Shown: positions 43,703 through 52,541, counted from the first letter of the stretch. The stretch is DNA of 64,000 nucleotides from CAMTUW01 sp947085035 (GCA_947085035.1 CAMTUW010000018.1:71619-135618), one strand, 5' to 3'. Notes: generated by a model not told the origin, from the letters alone. Program-made: numbers and translations.

Positions 43703-44697
43703 CCGAGCGACTCCTCGATTCTGGTGGTGAGTCCGGCGCGGACCGCCTGAGCCGAAGTACGGATCGCACTTCGGACGGCGGCCGCGTTCGAGGATCCGTG
43801 GCCGATGATGCAGACTCCCTTGACGCCGAGCAACGGCGCGCCGCCGTACGCATCAGGATCGAGCCGTTGCTTGAGATCGACGAGCGCAGGCTTGAGAAGG
43901 GATGCTGCGGCGGAACGAAGCGGGGTCGAGGTCATCGCCTCTTTGATCTGGCTGAAGAGAACCTTGGTCGTTCCCTCAAGAAGTTTGAGCGCGACATTTC
44001 CGGTGAACCCGTCGGTGACGATGACGTCCACCGTTCCCGTAAGCACATCGCGGCCCTCGATGTTGCCGAGGAACCCCGGAAGTGCAGACGTCATCAACTG
44101 ATGGGCGTCCTTCGCCAGCTGGGAACCCTTGGTCGGCTCCTCGCCTATGTTGAGCAGGGCGATTCGGGGGGCGGCGACGTCGAGGACGGCGGTTGCGTAG
44201 GCAGCACCCATTCGCGCGAACTGGAGCAGGTACTCAGGTTTGCAGTCAGCGTTGGCGCCCACGTCCAAGAAGACCACAGGCGATCCAGCAGTTGGCAACA
44301 CCGTTGCGATCGCGGGGCGAATCACGCCCTTGATACGCCCGACAATCAGAGTCGAGGCCGCCATCATCGCTCCCGTGGAGCCGGCTGAGAAGAACGCGTC
44401 GGCCTGTGCATCGCGGATCAGACGACTTCCCACGACTATCGAGGAGTCCTTCTTTGTCCGCACGGCGGTGGCGGGGTTCTCGTGCATGGTGATGACCTCT
44501 GAAGCGAGCACCTTGAGAACTCGGTCGTTATGCGAGCAGGTGAAAGACTCAACGATCTCACGCGGCCCGACGATGGCGACGCGAAGTCGCTGATCATCCT
44601 CCAGTGCGAGTGTTACTCCCGAAAGGATCTCAGAGGGTGCGAAATCGCCGCCAACGATGTCGACGGCGACTGTGGTCGGACGGCTCTCGGGTATCAA
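43699..44697 (-). CDS. plsX: Phosphate acyltransferase PlsX
   Basis: Makes acyl-phosphate from acyl-ACP for phosphatidate synthesis. The product (332 residues) carries AVDIVGGDFAPSEILSGV, FFSAGSTGAMMAASTLIVGR, LDVGANADCKPEYLLQFA, LLNIGEEPTKGSQLAKDAH, VDVIVTDGFTGNVALKLLEG and GAPLLGVKGVCIIGHGSSNA. The family AVDAMGGD is here AVDIVGGD. A TTG at 44697, six bases after CGGAG, is the best start; earlier in-frame codons run into rpmF and none has a ribosome site. Confidence 0.93.
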   Translation of the reverse strand: MIPESRPTTVAVDIVGGDFAPSEILSGVTLALEDDQRLRVAIVGPREIVESFTCSHNDRVLKVLASEVITMHENPATAVRTKKDSSIVVGSRLIRDAQADAFFSAGSTGAMMAASTLIVGRIKGVIRPAIATVLPTAGSPVVFLDVGANADCKPEYLLQFARMGAAYATAVLDVAAPRIALLNIGEEPTKGSQLAKDAHQLMTSALPGFLGNIEGRDVLTGTVDVIVTDGFTGNVALKLLEGTTKVLFSQIKEAMTSTPLRSAAASLLKPALVDLKQRLDPDAYGGAPLLGVKGVCIIGHGSSNAAAVRSAIRTSAQAVRAGLTTRIEESLG

Positions 44698-44741
44698 CCG
44701 GGGCTCCGTATCGAAAGTGGGTTGAGTGCGGACGTCGACGT

Positions 44742-44918
44742 CTACTCGACGTCGACGATCTCCTTGCCGTTGTAGTAGCCACACGAACCGCAGACGCGGT
44801 GGGGCACCTTCGGCTCGCGGCACTGTGTGCAGACAGACACAGTGGGAACCTCGAGTTTATGGCTGGAGCGGCGTGAATTCGTACGGGATCGACCCGTCTT
44901 GCGCTTGGGAACTGCCAT
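44742..44918 (-). CDS. rpmF: 50S ribosomal protein L32
   Basis: Small 58-residue protein: MAVPKRKTGRSRTNSRRSSH is the L32 N-terminus, and CTQC with CGSC forms the four-cysteine zinc site, so this is the zinc-binding (C+) form. ATG 44918 follows AAGAGAG. The yceD-rpmF-plsX order is the classic arrangement linking ribosome and lipid genes. Confidence 0.97.
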   Translation of the reverse strand: MAVPKRKTGRSRTNSRRSSHKLEVPTVSVCTQCREPKVPHRVCGSCGYYNGKEIVDVE

Positions 44919-45011
44919 CGTTTGACTCTCTTCCGTTCGATGCACCGGACTCGGCCGGCGCGCGTTCGCTACTCAGTCGACCCCTTGACGACCCGGGTCG
45001 CACGAGCGGTG

Positions 45012-45020
45012 ATGATACCA
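45012..45020 (-). promoter_or_regulatory. Possible promoter before rpmF
   Basis: TGGTATCAT on the minus strand (45020-45012) fits an extended -10 box inside the 140-base yceD-rpmF gap; no good -35 is seen. It would give a leader of about 90 bases to rpmF-plsX-fab. The rest of the gap holds no other clear signal. Confidence 0.35.
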
Positions 45021-45058
45021 CGCATGTGCCCGCGTGTGTAGACGCGGAAACGTATCCG

Positions 45059-45598
45059 CTACGCGGGAGCCTCCGGGTCGTGGGGCTCTATCAGGGAGCG
45101 GACTGCCGCGAACGGGTGCATGGGGTCGATGTCCGAAGAACAACCGCACTCGGCCTCGTTCAAGTCGGTGCCGCAGCCGGAGCACAACCCGAGGCACGCA
45201 TCGTCGTGCAGCGGGGCGAACGGAGCCTCAAGAACCAACGCCGCGTGGATGGCGGGAGCGAGATCGAGGTTCCCTTCCGGGTCGACCACTTCAGCGTCTT
45301 CACCCTCGAAAACGGGTTCGCTGGAGCGAAGAAACAAGGTACCGATCTCGCCAGTCAGAGTGATTTCGAAATCGCACAGGCAGCGTACACAAGCGGTTGT
45401 CGCGTGAGCAACGACGTGTCCGCTCGCAACGATCCCCTCGCCGGCGTTGGTGATGATGACTTCGACCGCGACCGGTTGTCCGATGTCGAACACTTCGGAA
45501 CCGACTTCAAGGCGTTCGATGTCGTAGTGCTTCGACACATCCAGTGATGCGCCGACCTCGCCGAGAATGGTTCTGACATTGACGATGAAAGGTTGCAT
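45059..45598 (-). CDS. yceD: YceD/DUF177 family protein (23S rRNA accumulation)
   Basis: Linked in E. coli and plants to 23S rRNA maturation; the mechanism is unclear. The 179 residues show a beta-rich N-terminal part, ATTACVRCLCDFEITLTGEI with the conserved CxRC, EGNLDLAPAIHAALVLEAP, and a C-terminal cluster CLGLCSGCGTDLNEAECGC typical of Gram-positive members. ATG 45598. It lies directly upstream of rpmF as in most bacteria. Confidence 0.92.
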   Translation of the reverse strand: MQPFIVNVRTILGEVGASLDVSKHYDIERLEVGSEVFDIGQPVAVEVIITNAGEGIVASGHVVAHATTACVRCLCDFEITLTGEIGTLFLRSSEPVFEGEDAEVVDPEGNLDLAPAIHAALVLEAPFAPLHDDACLGLCSGCGTDLNEAECGCSSDIDPMHPFAAVRSLIEPHDPEAPA

Positions 45599-45610
45599 GA
45601 AGAAGCTGCC

Positions 45611-46072
45611 TTACTGGCGCTGGGAGACCTTGCCTTGGAGGCGATCGCGTCCGCGCTGAACCGCAGTGAGAAGCTTGCCGAGATTCACTTCGAGGTTCGC
45701 AAGCATCTCATCAGCGTAGTCTTCGGCACCCAGTCGGATCTCGCGCTCCTGCAGACGCGCTTTGTCCATGATGTCGGCCGCCTGCTGTTCGGCCAACCGA
45801 ACGATCTCTTGCTCGCTCGCGATGGACTGCGCACGCTCCTGAGCCTCTTCGAGGATGCGATTCGCCTCTTTCTCGGCGTCCTCGAGCATCTCCTGGCGCT
45901 CTTTCACGATCCAACGCGCCTGTTTCAGCTCATCGGGGAACTGGGCGCGCACCTCATCGACAACGTCATAGATCGCGTTGGGATCTATCATCTTCTGACC
46001 GCCCGTGAGCGGGACGTTGCGTGACGCGTCCACAATCTCCTCGATGCGGTCTATCAGGGCCATGATGTCCAT
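45611..46072 (-). CDS. SepIVA-like DivIVA-family coiled-coil protein
   Basis: The 153-residue, mostly helical protein has no membrane helix. After a short N-terminal segment (MDIMALIDRIEEIVDASRNV) comes a DivIVA-like part (YDVVDEVRAQFPDELKQARW), then a long Glu/Ala/Arg-rich coil (EDAEKEANRILEEAQERAQS). The composition and the yceD-coaD neighbourhood match mycobacterial SepIVA (Rv2927c), which acts at the division site. It may instead be an uncharacterised ATP-synthase-B-like coil. ATG 46072 follows GGAGG. Confidence 0.7.
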   Translation of the reverse strand: MDIMALIDRIEEIVDASRNVPLTGGQKMIDPNAIYDVVDEVRAQFPDELKQARWIVKERQEMLEDAEKEANRILEEAQERAQSIASEQEIVRLAEQQAADIMDKARLQEREIRLGAEDYADEMLANLEVNLGKLLTAVQRGRDRLQGKVSQRQ

Positions 46073-46083
46073 CGGGATCCTCC

Positions 46084-46575
46084 CTAACGGGCGTTCTTCA
46101 GTCTCACTTCGAGCGCTTCTGCGACATGGTCCGGGACAAGTCCCCGGACCGAGCCGCCGTGCCAGGCGATCTCGCGCACAGCAGACGAACTCAAGTACAT
46201 GTACTCGGGCACAGCCATTATGAACATGGTCTCGATATCCGAGTCCAACCGCCAGTTCAGGGCGGCCATCTGGAATTCCCGTTCGAAGTCAGTGACGGCA
46301 CGTAACCCTTTGACGATCACCGTCGCATCGACTTCGTTGGCGAAATTCACCAATAGCGTATCAAAAGGAAGGACGGATACGTGAGAGAGATGGGAAACGG
46401 CTCCTTGGACAAGCGCAACGCGCGCGTCGACGTCGAACAGCGGACCCCCACCCTTCTCCGGAGAATGCGCGACTCCGACGATGAGGTCGTCGAACAGACC
46501 GGCGGCACGCTCGATGATATCGAGGTGACCTGAGGTTATCGGGTCGAAAGTTCCTGGAACGACAGCTCGCTTCAC
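46084..46575 (-). CDS. coaD: Phosphopantetheine adenylyltransferase
   Basis: Penultimate step of coenzyme A synthesis. The 163-residue protein has VVPGTFDPITSGHLDIIERA, the nucleotidyltransferase H-x-G-H-like motif (here TSGH), IVKGLRAVTDFEREFQMAAL, and YMYLSSSAVREIAWHGGSV. GTG 46575 overlaps the rsmD stop by four bases. The rsmD-coaD pair is conserved. Confidence 0.97.
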   Translation of the reverse strand: MKRAVVPGTFDPITSGHLDIIERAAGLFDDLIVGVAHSPEKGGGPLFDVDARVALVQGAVSHLSHVSVLPFDTLLVNFANEVDATVIVKGLRAVTDFEREFQMAALNWRLDSDIETMFIMAVPEYMYLSSSAVREIAWHGGSVRGLVPDHVAEALEVRLKNAR

Positions 46576-47150
46576 GAACCAGCCTCTCTTGTCGAGTATC
46601 GGGCGAGGTCGACCCCGATGGTTCCGTATCGCTTAGCCGCGATCGAGTGAAAGTCTCGCGGCCATGTCACGGGTGTGTCAATCGAGTGCTCCCACGAAAC
46701 GAGCGTCCCCTCGCAAACGGCTCCGCATGTAACGAACGAACCGAGCAGGTTTTGCACGCAAGCCGCGTCGAGTGTATACGGAGGGTCCAGCAGAATCAAC
46801 GAGTACCCCGTGCCGACACCCCTTGCGGCCAGCGAAAACACATCGCCACTGACGACGCGTGCTCGCGACTCGAGTGCAAGGGCCGCGAGGTTGGACCTGA
46901 GGACCGCCAGTGCACTTGGCGCTAACTCCACGAAAGTGGCCGTCGTCGCGCCGCGGGAGAGCGCCTCGATTCCCAGCGCACCACTGCCCGCGAATGCATC
47001 GAGGACGTGCATACCATCGAAGCCCTGTGCGAGATGTGACGTCAGCGAGGAGAAGAGCGCCTCGCGCACCCTGTCAGTCGTCGGGCGCGTACTCTCTCCC
47101 TTCGGTGAGACGAGTCTGCGTCCCTTAAGGGTGCCGGCTATGACCCTCAT
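46572..47150 (-). CDS. rsmD: 16S rRNA (guanine-966-N2)-methyltransferase
   Basis: Modifies G966 in the 30S head. The 192 residues contain MRVIAGTLKGRRLVSPKGES, TRPTTDRVREALFSSL, LDAFAGSGALGIEALSRGA (SAM site) and LILLDPPYTLD with the catalytic DPPY. ATG 47150 overlaps the recG stop by four bases; a further ATG 21 bases earlier lies inside recG. Confidence 0.96.
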   Translation of the reverse strand: MRVIAGTLKGRRLVSPKGESTRPTTDRVREALFSSLTSHLAQGFDGMHVLDAFAGSGALGIEALSRGATTATFVELAPSALAVLRSNLAALALESRARVVSGDVFSLAARGVGTGYSLILLDPPYTLDAACVQNLLGSFVTCGAVCEGTLVSWEHSIDTPVTWPRDFHSIAAKRYGTIGVDLARYSTREAGS

Positions 47151-49258
47151 CCGCTGCTCACCCATTCCCATGCCGACTCGAAGCGTCGTTTGATCTCCCT
47201 GGCGAGAGGTGCGTGCTCTGCGGTAGCCAGATGGGGGTCACTCGCGACGATGTCGAATGCGTCAGCGCGCGCCATCTCGACGAGATCGAGGTCGGATACC
47301 AGGTCGGCGACTCTGAGGTCCGGCAGGCCGTGTTGGCGGTCCCCGAGCAGCTGTCCGGCGCCACGAAGCGCGAGGTCTCGCTCCGCAAGTTCGAAGCCAT
47401 CCGTCGTTGCGAGCAGCGCCTCGAGGCGCTCGGTGCCCTCCTTGGCACGGACATCGGAGACGAGCCAGACCTCGCCGGAGTGCTCCCCTCTCCCCACCCG
47501 GCCCCGCAACTGATGGAGCTGCGCAAGTCCGAACCGGTGTGCGTCCTCGATGATCATGACGGTGGCGTTCGCAACGTCGACGCCCACTTCGATCACCGTG
47601 GTCGACACGAGGACATCGATCTCGCCAGCGCGAAAGCGTCGCATGGCCTCTGACTTCTCGGCGGGGCGCATGCGCCCTGTGAGCAACGCGACCCGGAGGC
47701 CGTGGAATACGAGATCGCGAAGTCGCTGTGCTTCCCGAGTCGCGGCTTTGGCCAGGGCGTTGTCCGACTCGTCGACGAGCGCGCAGACGACATACGCCTG
47801 CCGGCCTTGCGCAACGGCGGTGCGTACGGCAGCGTAAGCGCGCTCCGCTTGATGCGGCCTCACTCGATTGGTGGTCACGGCGGCCGCCGTATTCGGACGG
47901 ACTCGAAGGTACGAAGTGGCCAGGTCGCCGTAGTGGGTCAGTGCCAGCGAGCGCGGAATCGGCGTGGCGGTCATCACCAGCAAGTCAACGCCGGTACCCT
48001 TGCCACGCAGGCCAAGACGCTGTCCGACGCCGAAGCGGTGCTGCTCATCGACGATCGCGAGTGTGAGTCGACGGAAGTGCACACGCTTCTCGAGCAGAGC
48101 ATGAGTGCCGAAAACGACAGAGACGCATCCGTCAGAGAGCCCAGCGACGATCTCGTCACGGGAGGAGTTGTTGGTCGACCCCGTGAGAAGGCGCCAGCTC
48201 ACACCGGCGGCATCGAGCAACGGACCGACCTTCTCGGCGTACTGTTGGGCGAGGACTTCCGTTGGGGCCATCATGGCCGATTGCGAACCGGTGTCAGCGG
48301 CCGCCACGAGGGCGAATGCGGCGACAAGGGTCTTGCCCGTGCCCACGTCACCGAGCAGGAGACGATTCATGGGTCGTGAACGCCCCATGTCGGCAAACAC
48401 TTCGCGAACCGAACGCTCTTGGTCGACCGTGAGTCTCCAGGGCACGGCCGCCTCGAGACGGCGCAGTGAAGGACCGTCGACGATGTGTGCGGTGCCGGCC
48501 TGCTCGACCGTGAGCGCATGTCGTCGCATGGCCATGTAGAGCTGCAGACCCAAAAGCTCATCGTAGGCGAATCGCCTGCGGGCTTCGCGAGCGGCCTGCA
48601 TCGTTTGCGGGAAATGGATGTCTCGGATGGAGGTATGCAGCGGCGGGAGGCCGTGGCGGATCCTGAGCGTCGCCGGGAGGTGGTCGCAGACATCGAAGTA
48701 GTCGTCAACGGCCGCCGCGAGCAGTCTGCGAAGCCACCCTGTCGACAATCCCTCGGTTGTCTGGTGGACCGGCAGGATGCGCCCCACGGATCGAGGATCG
48801 TCTCCCTCACCAGGAAGGTGCTCCACGAATGGGTTCTTGATCTGTTTCAAGCCGAAATCGATCTCGACGCTTCCAGCGAGAGCGACACGCTCACCTACGC
48901 GGAAACGCTGAGCTACCCACGCCTGATTGAACCAGACCCCGACGAGTACCCCGGTGTCGTCCACGATGGCCACCTCGGTGATCGTGAGTCGGGGCCGAGG
49001 CTTCTTGACGGTGATCTCATGTACGCGTCCGATAACAGTGACATCGCTTCCAGCACGTACGTCACGAAGAAGAGAGACCGAACTGAGGTCGAGATACCTG
49101 AAGGGATGATGACGCAGCAACCCCTCGACCGTATGTGCGCCGAGGCGTTGAAGCGCAGTTGCGCGCGTCGCATCGACGAAACGCCCGGCCACCACCGGGT
49201 CGTCCATACGAGCGAGATTGGCTGTACGCGAAACGGTCATGTTGGGTTGGCCGGGCAT
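47147..49258 (-). CDS. recG: ATP-dependent DNA helicase RecG
   Basis: Branched-DNA helicase that regresses stalled forks. The 703 residues have the wedge/OB domain (LLRDVRAGSDVTVIGRVHEI), Walker A LLLGDVGTGKTLVAAFAL, the DEQHRFGVGQR box, MTATPIPRSLALTHYGD, and the C-terminal helicase lobe with STTVIEVGVDVANATVM, HQLRGRVGRG and QLLGDRQHG. The start is the ATG at 49258, but 49240 and 49207 are also possible, as no clear Shine-Dalgarno is present. Confidence 0.97.
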   Translation of the reverse strand: MPGQPNMTVSRTANLARMDDPVVAGRFVDATRATALQRLGAHTVEGLLRHHPFRYLDLSSVSLLRDVRAGSDVTVIGRVHEITVKKPRPRLTITEVAIVDDTGVLVGVWFNQAWVAQRFRVGERVALAGSVEIDFGLKQIKNPFVEHLPGEGDDPRSVGRILPVHQTTEGLSTGWLRRLLAAAVDDYFDVCDHLPATLRIRHGLPPLHTSIRDIHFPQTMQAAREARRRFAYDELLGLQLYMAMRRHALTVEQAGTAHIVDGPSLRRLEAAVPWRLTVDQERSVREVFADMGRSRPMNRLLLGDVGTGKTLVAAFALVAAADTGSQSAMMAPTEVLAQQYAEKVGPLLDAAGVSWRLLTGSTNNSSRDEIVAGLSDGCVSVVFGTHALLEKRVHFRRLTLAIVDEQHRFGVGQRLGLRGKGTGVDLLVMTATPIPRSLALTHYGDLATSYLRVRPNTAAAVTTNRVRPHQAERAYAAVRTAVAQGRQAYVVCALVDESDNALAKAATREAQRLRDLVFHGLRVALLTGRMRPAEKSEAMRRFRAGEIDVLVSTTVIEVGVDVANATVMIIEDAHRFGLAQLHQLRGRVGRGEHSGEVWLVSDVRAKEGTERLEALLATTDGFELAERDLALRGAGQLLGDRQHGLPDLRVADLVSDLDLVEMARADAFDIVASDPHLATAEHAPLAREIKRRFESAWEWVSSG

Positions 49259-49269
49259 GCCTGTGCGGA

Positions 49270-50121
49270 CTAAAGCGGGTAATAGCCGATGCCAATGGCG
49301 CCGGGACCCGCATACGTGCCGATGACCGCACCGACATGGCCGTCCGGCACGAAGTCGACAGTGGCTCCGCTCGCCACGATCTCGTCGTGAAGCTCCTTGC
49401 CGCGGTCTGGAAGACTCGCGTACAGAATCGCAGCTCGGAGCTTACCCTTGGACTCAGAATCAGCAGCGACTTTGGCAACGATCTCGGCGATCCCTCGCTT
49501 GCGTCCCTTCACCTTCTTGAACGGCTCGATGATGCCTTCGGCGTTCACGGTGAGAACCGGCTTGATGCCCAACACGCTTGCAGCGAGACCCTGCGCCTTG
49601 CCGGCACGACCGCCTTTGACGAGATAATCGAGAGTATCCAAGAGGAAGTAGAAAGTCATGGATGAGGACACCTCTTCGGCGCGTGCGGCGATAGCCGGAC
49701 CATCCAGGCCCGCGTCGCGAGCTTCCACGGCAGCGCGAACGACGAGGCCGAGAGCCAAGGTGAGGGTCTTGGTGTCAACGCAGTAGACGGGCACGGGGCT
49801 GTTCTCGGCCGCCATGAGGGCAGATGTCATCGTGCCTGAAAGCGCAGCCGACAGGTGAATGGAGACGATCGAGTCGCAACCCTGCTCGGCAAGCTCGGTG
49901 TAAGTCTCAAGGAAGTTCGCAGGCGACGGCTGGGAGGTCTTGGGAAGTGTGGGTGAGCTGATCAGCTTCTCCATGAAGGCGTCCGGTTCGAGCTCTACCC
50001 AGTCGAGGAACGTCTCCTCGCCGAAGAGCACCTTCAAGGGCACCATCCTGACGTCCAGTCCAGCAAGTACGGTCGGTCCCAAGTCGCAGGTGCTGTCTGT
50101 GACGATTCCTACTCGTGACAT
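49270..50121 (-). CDS. DegV family fatty-acid-binding protein (FakB-like)
   Basis: Binds a fatty acid and presents it to FakA for phosphorylation. The 283-residue protein shows VGIVTDSTCDLGPTV, the DegV opening, then SQPSPANFLETY, IHLSAALSGTMTSAL, VDTKTLTLALGLVV, YLVKGGRAGKAQGLAASVL and IKPVLTVNAEG. The C-terminus carries GHVGAVIGTYAGPGAIGIGY. ATG 50121 follows GGAGG. It directly follows fakA, so it is the likely partner. Confidence 0.92.
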   Translation of the reverse strand: MSRVGIVTDSTCDLGPTVLAGLDVRMVPLKVLFGEETFLDWVELEPDAFMEKLISSPTLPKTSQPSPANFLETYTELAEQGCDSIVSIHLSAALSGTMTSALMAAENSPVPVYCVDTKTLTLALGLVVRAAVEARDAGLDGPAIAARAEEVSSSMTFYFLLDTLDYLVKGGRAGKAQGLAASVLGIKPVLTVNAEGIIEPFKKVKGRKRGIAEIVAKVAADSESKGKLRAAILYASLPDRGKELHDEIVASGATVDFVPDGHVGAVIGTYAGPGAIGIGYYPL

Positions 50122-50135
50122 CGATCCTCCAGGTG

Positions 50136-51758
50136 CTATTCGGCTGACATGATCACAGGGTAGAGCGGTTGTCCACCGCGATGGCTCTCCAGGGCCACAG
50201 CGGGCAAACGCCGTCCGATACGTTCTTCGAGCATCGCGAGGTCAGCATCTGAGAGCTGTTCTCCCGCGAGAAGGGTGAGGTTCTCCGCACCGTCGGCACA
50301 GATGAGTACGGCCAATTCCTCAGCGACCTGAACCACATCGCTGCCTATGACCTCGATTTCAGCATCGTCGATGATGCCGATGACCTGACCCGAGCGGATG
50401 TCTCCGGCCTTGCTCTTCGCGTCTTTGACAGCGGTGGTGACTTCGCCGGTCGTCACATGGCCCGCGGCAACTGTCATCTCGGCAGTGATCGCCTCGATAT
50501 CATCATCTTCGTCGTTGTTGGCGAGTAGCGCCGCGAAGGCCTGGGGGACGGATCGTGTCGGCACAACGGTGACCGGTCGATCAGCCACCGTCGCTGCGGC
50601 GTTCGCGGTCATGATGATGTTCTTGTTGTTAGGAAGAAGAATGACTTTCTCGGCGTTGACCTGCGAGATCGCACCAACAAGATCGGCCGTGGACGGATTC
50701 ATGCTCTGGCCACCGCTGACAACGACGTCGACTCCGAGTGAGCGCAGTATCTCAGCGAGACCTTCGCCGGCCGCGACGGCGACGAAGCCCAGTGGTTTCG
50801 GGGGCGTAGCCGCTTTCAGGGCCCTGAGATCACGATCGCGCTCGGCGGTCTGTCGTCGCATGTTGTTGATGTGAACGTCGGCAACTTCGCCGATAGCAGT
50901 CATGTAGGCAAGCACGGAGCCAGGGTCGTTCGTGTGAACGTGAACCTTGAAGGAGCCGCTCTCCCCTACCACCAGCTCGCTTCCCCCGACAGACGAGACG
51001 AAGTCGTGAACCACCTCGACGTCTATCGACTCTCCGAAAAGGAGGAACTCGGTGCAGTACAGGTACTCGTCGTCGTTCCAATCATCCACCGCCTCGATTC
51101 CCAGCACCCCGCCGGTTGAGATCGAGACATCTGCGACCGTCACCGAGCGGCCCAAGGCAGCAGCCGTGAATCCTTCGACAAGAATCGCGAGACCGAATCC
51201 ACCAGCGTCGACGACTCCGTTCTCCTTGAGAACCGCGAGGAGGTCCGGTGTGCGCTTCACCGATTCCACTGTCGCCGCGTCTATGTGCTCGAGAGTGGCT
51301 TCCAATCCGATACCGGAAGCGGCCACCTCGGCGGCAGCGGTCGCGGCGTCCTTCACCACCGTGAGCATGGTTCCCTCCACGGGCTTTCGCACCGCCTGAT
51401 ACGCGACCTGTGTGGCACGGGCGAGTCCGCGACTGACGGTCGGGGCGTCGAAATGCTCCGCATCAGCTATCCCCTCGCAGAGTCCGCGCAGAATCTGGGA
51501 GAGGATCACACCCGAATTGCCGCGCGCGCCCATGAGGGATCCGTGTGTGATGGCGTGACAGACGTCGGCCAACAGCGCATCCTCGGGAAGTTTGGCCAAC
51601 TCAGTGAGGACGGTGTCCATCGTCAGGGACATGTTCGTGCCGGTATCTCCATCAGGTACCGGAAACACGTTGAGTCGATTGACCTCTTCAACACGGGCTT
51701 TGAGCGCTGCCGCCGCCGAGGCGATCAAGTCGCAAGCGGGGGGAAGGGAGTCCGACAT
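50136..51758 (-). CDS. fakA: Fatty acid kinase subunit A (DAK2/DegV-like)
   Basis: Phosphorylates FakB-bound fatty acids to acyl-phosphate for PlsY/PlsX use. The 540 residues have an N-terminal DAK2 kinase domain (RLNVFPVPDGDTGTNMSLTM, HGSLMGARGNSGVILSQILR). A middle linker with FLLFGESIDVEVV and SFKVHVHTNDP follows, and a C-terminal EDD/DegV-like domain (VVVSGGQSMNPSTADLV, LLPNNKNIIMTANAA) closes it. ATG 51758 shares its first base with the asp23 stop; a GTG just before it is an alternative. Confidence 0.95.
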   Translation of the reverse strand: MSDSLPPACDLIASAAAALKARVEEVNRLNVFPVPDGDTGTNMSLTMDTVLTELAKLPEDALLADVCHAITHGSLMGARGNSGVILSQILRGLCEGIADAEHFDAPTVSRGLARATQVAYQAVRKPVEGTMLTVVKDAATAAAEVAASGIGLEATLEHIDAATVESVKRTPDLLAVLKENGVVDAGGFGLAILVEGFTAAALGRSVTVADVSISTGGVLGIEAVDDWNDDEYLYCTEFLLFGESIDVEVVHDFVSSVGGSELVVGESGSFKVHVHTNDPGSVLAYMTAIGEVADVHINNMRRQTAERDRDLRALKAATPPKPLGFVAVAAGEGLAEILRSLGVDVVVSGGQSMNPSTADLVGAISQVNAEKVILLPNNKNIIMTANAAATVADRPVTVVPTRSVPQAFAALLANNDEDDDIEAITAEMTVAAGHVTTGEVTTAVKDAKSKAGDIRSGQVIGIIDDAEIEVIGSDVVQVAEELAVLICADGAENLTLLAGEQLSDADLAMLEERIGRRLPAVALESHRGGQPLYPVIMSAE

Positions 51759-52111
51759 CACTTGGCCTGCCGAACTTTCACACCCATGACGTGTACGTCC
51801 ACGCGTGCCACGGGAACATCAGCCATATGTGTGAGCGTGTAACGAATCACCGATGCGAGCTGGTGGGACACCTCGGTGATGTTGGTTCCGTGCTCGATGA
51901 CGACGTAGAGGTCGACTTCGACCCCGGCATCGCCACTGGTAACACGTACCCCTTTGCGCAGTTTGTTGGCTGGAAGCAGTTGCGCGACCCCGTCTGCAAG
52001 GGTTGGACTGGCCATAGCCACAACGCCGTAGCCATGCAGCGCGGCGTATCCGGCGAGATCGGCGAGAACGTCATTTGCTATATGAGTCGACCCGATGGCG
52101 GATTCAGTCAT
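51758..52111 (-). CDS. Asp23/Gls24 family envelope stress response protein
   Basis: Small protein of the Asp23 family, often membrane-anchored through partners and linked to cell-envelope stress. The 117 residues include IANDVLADLAGYAALHGYGV, GVEVDLYVVIEHGTNITEVS and VARVDVHVMGVKV, the family core. ATG 52111 follows AAGGGAGAG; in-frame upstream codons would run over the promoter. The asp23-fakA-degV-recG order matches Bacillus yloU-fakA-...-recG. Confidence 0.93.
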   Translation of the reverse strand: MTESAIGSTHIANDVLADLAGYAALHGYGVVAMASPTLADGVAQLLPANKLRKGVRVTSGDAGVEVDLYVVIEHGTNITEVSHQLASVIRYTLTHMADVPVARVDVHVMGVKVRQAK

Positions 52112-52148
52112 TCGCGCTCTCCCTTCGATGCGTTCGGTGTGCTGTCGG

Positions 52149-52176
52149 AGTATATCCGAACCAGTGACAATGACAG
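52149..52176 (-). promoter_or_regulatory. Promoter of asp23-fakA-degV-recG
   Basis: On the minus strand CTGTCA (52176-52171) and TATACT (52154-52149) are 16 bases apart. The leader is about 35 bases. It diverges from the rpmB promoter, so this 190-base gap is a two-way control region. Confidence 0.6.
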
Positions 52177-52204
52177 TCGGACTCACGGCTGTATATGCAG
52201 ACGT

Positions 52205-52234
52205 TTGCCTGTGTTGCGAAGAATGTGCTACCTT
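52205..52234 (+). promoter_or_regulatory. Promoter of rpmB
   Basis: TTGCCT (52205-52210) and TACCTT (52229-52234) are spaced 18 bases on the plus strand, about 65 bases upstream of rpmB. The match is moderate; it is the only candidate in the gap on this strand. Confidence 0.5.
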
Positions 52235-52300
52235 ACCTCGCGCTTCAGATTGAACTCGGCCGACGCTTTTTTGCTCGGCTCAAGACGCGAGGAGTCCATG

Positions 52301-52489
52301 ATGTCGAAAGTCTGCGCCCTGTGCGCCAAGAGCCCGGCTGCAGGCCGGAATGTAAGCCATTCACACAGGGTTACCAACCGGGTGTTTCGTCCGAACATCC
52401 AAAAGGTCACCGCGGTGGTCAACGGCCACGTCAAACGGGTGAATGTCTGCACCAAGTGCATGAAGGCCGACAAGGTCATTCGACCCTGA
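52301..52489 (+). CDS. rpmB: 50S ribosomal protein L28
   Basis: The 62-residue zinc-type L28 reads MSKVCALCAKSPAAGRNVSH and continues with RVTNRVFRPNIQKVTAVV; CALC and CTKC provide four Cys ligands. It is one of only two plus-strand genes. GAGGAG lies six bases before the second ATG (52301); the first ATG (52298) is too close to it. The divergent rpmB/asp23 layout is the same as in Bacillus. An intrinsic terminator follows. Confidence 0.96.
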   Translation: MSKVCALCAKSPAAGRNVSHSHRVTNRVFRPNIQKVTAVVNGHVKRVNVCTKCMKADKVIRP

Positions 52490-52511
52490 ACGCTGCTCTG
52501 ATGCATCTGTG

Positions 52512-52538
52512 ACGGCCGCTTCTCGAAGCGGCCGTTTT
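52512..52538 (+). terminator. Intrinsic terminator of rpmB
   Basis: ACGGCCGCTT (52512-52521) pairs perfectly with AAGCGGCCGT (52526-52535), with loop CTCG, and is followed by TTTTCATTT. It is a textbook Rho-independent terminator on the plus strand. It also lies at the end of the convergent thiN gene and may act for both. Confidence 0.85.
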
Positions 52539-52541
52539 CAT

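Noticed and set aside
44698..44823. Extension of plsX upstream into rpmF
   Set aside because: The extra codons overlap rpmF and carry no start with a ribosome site; TTG 44697 fits better.
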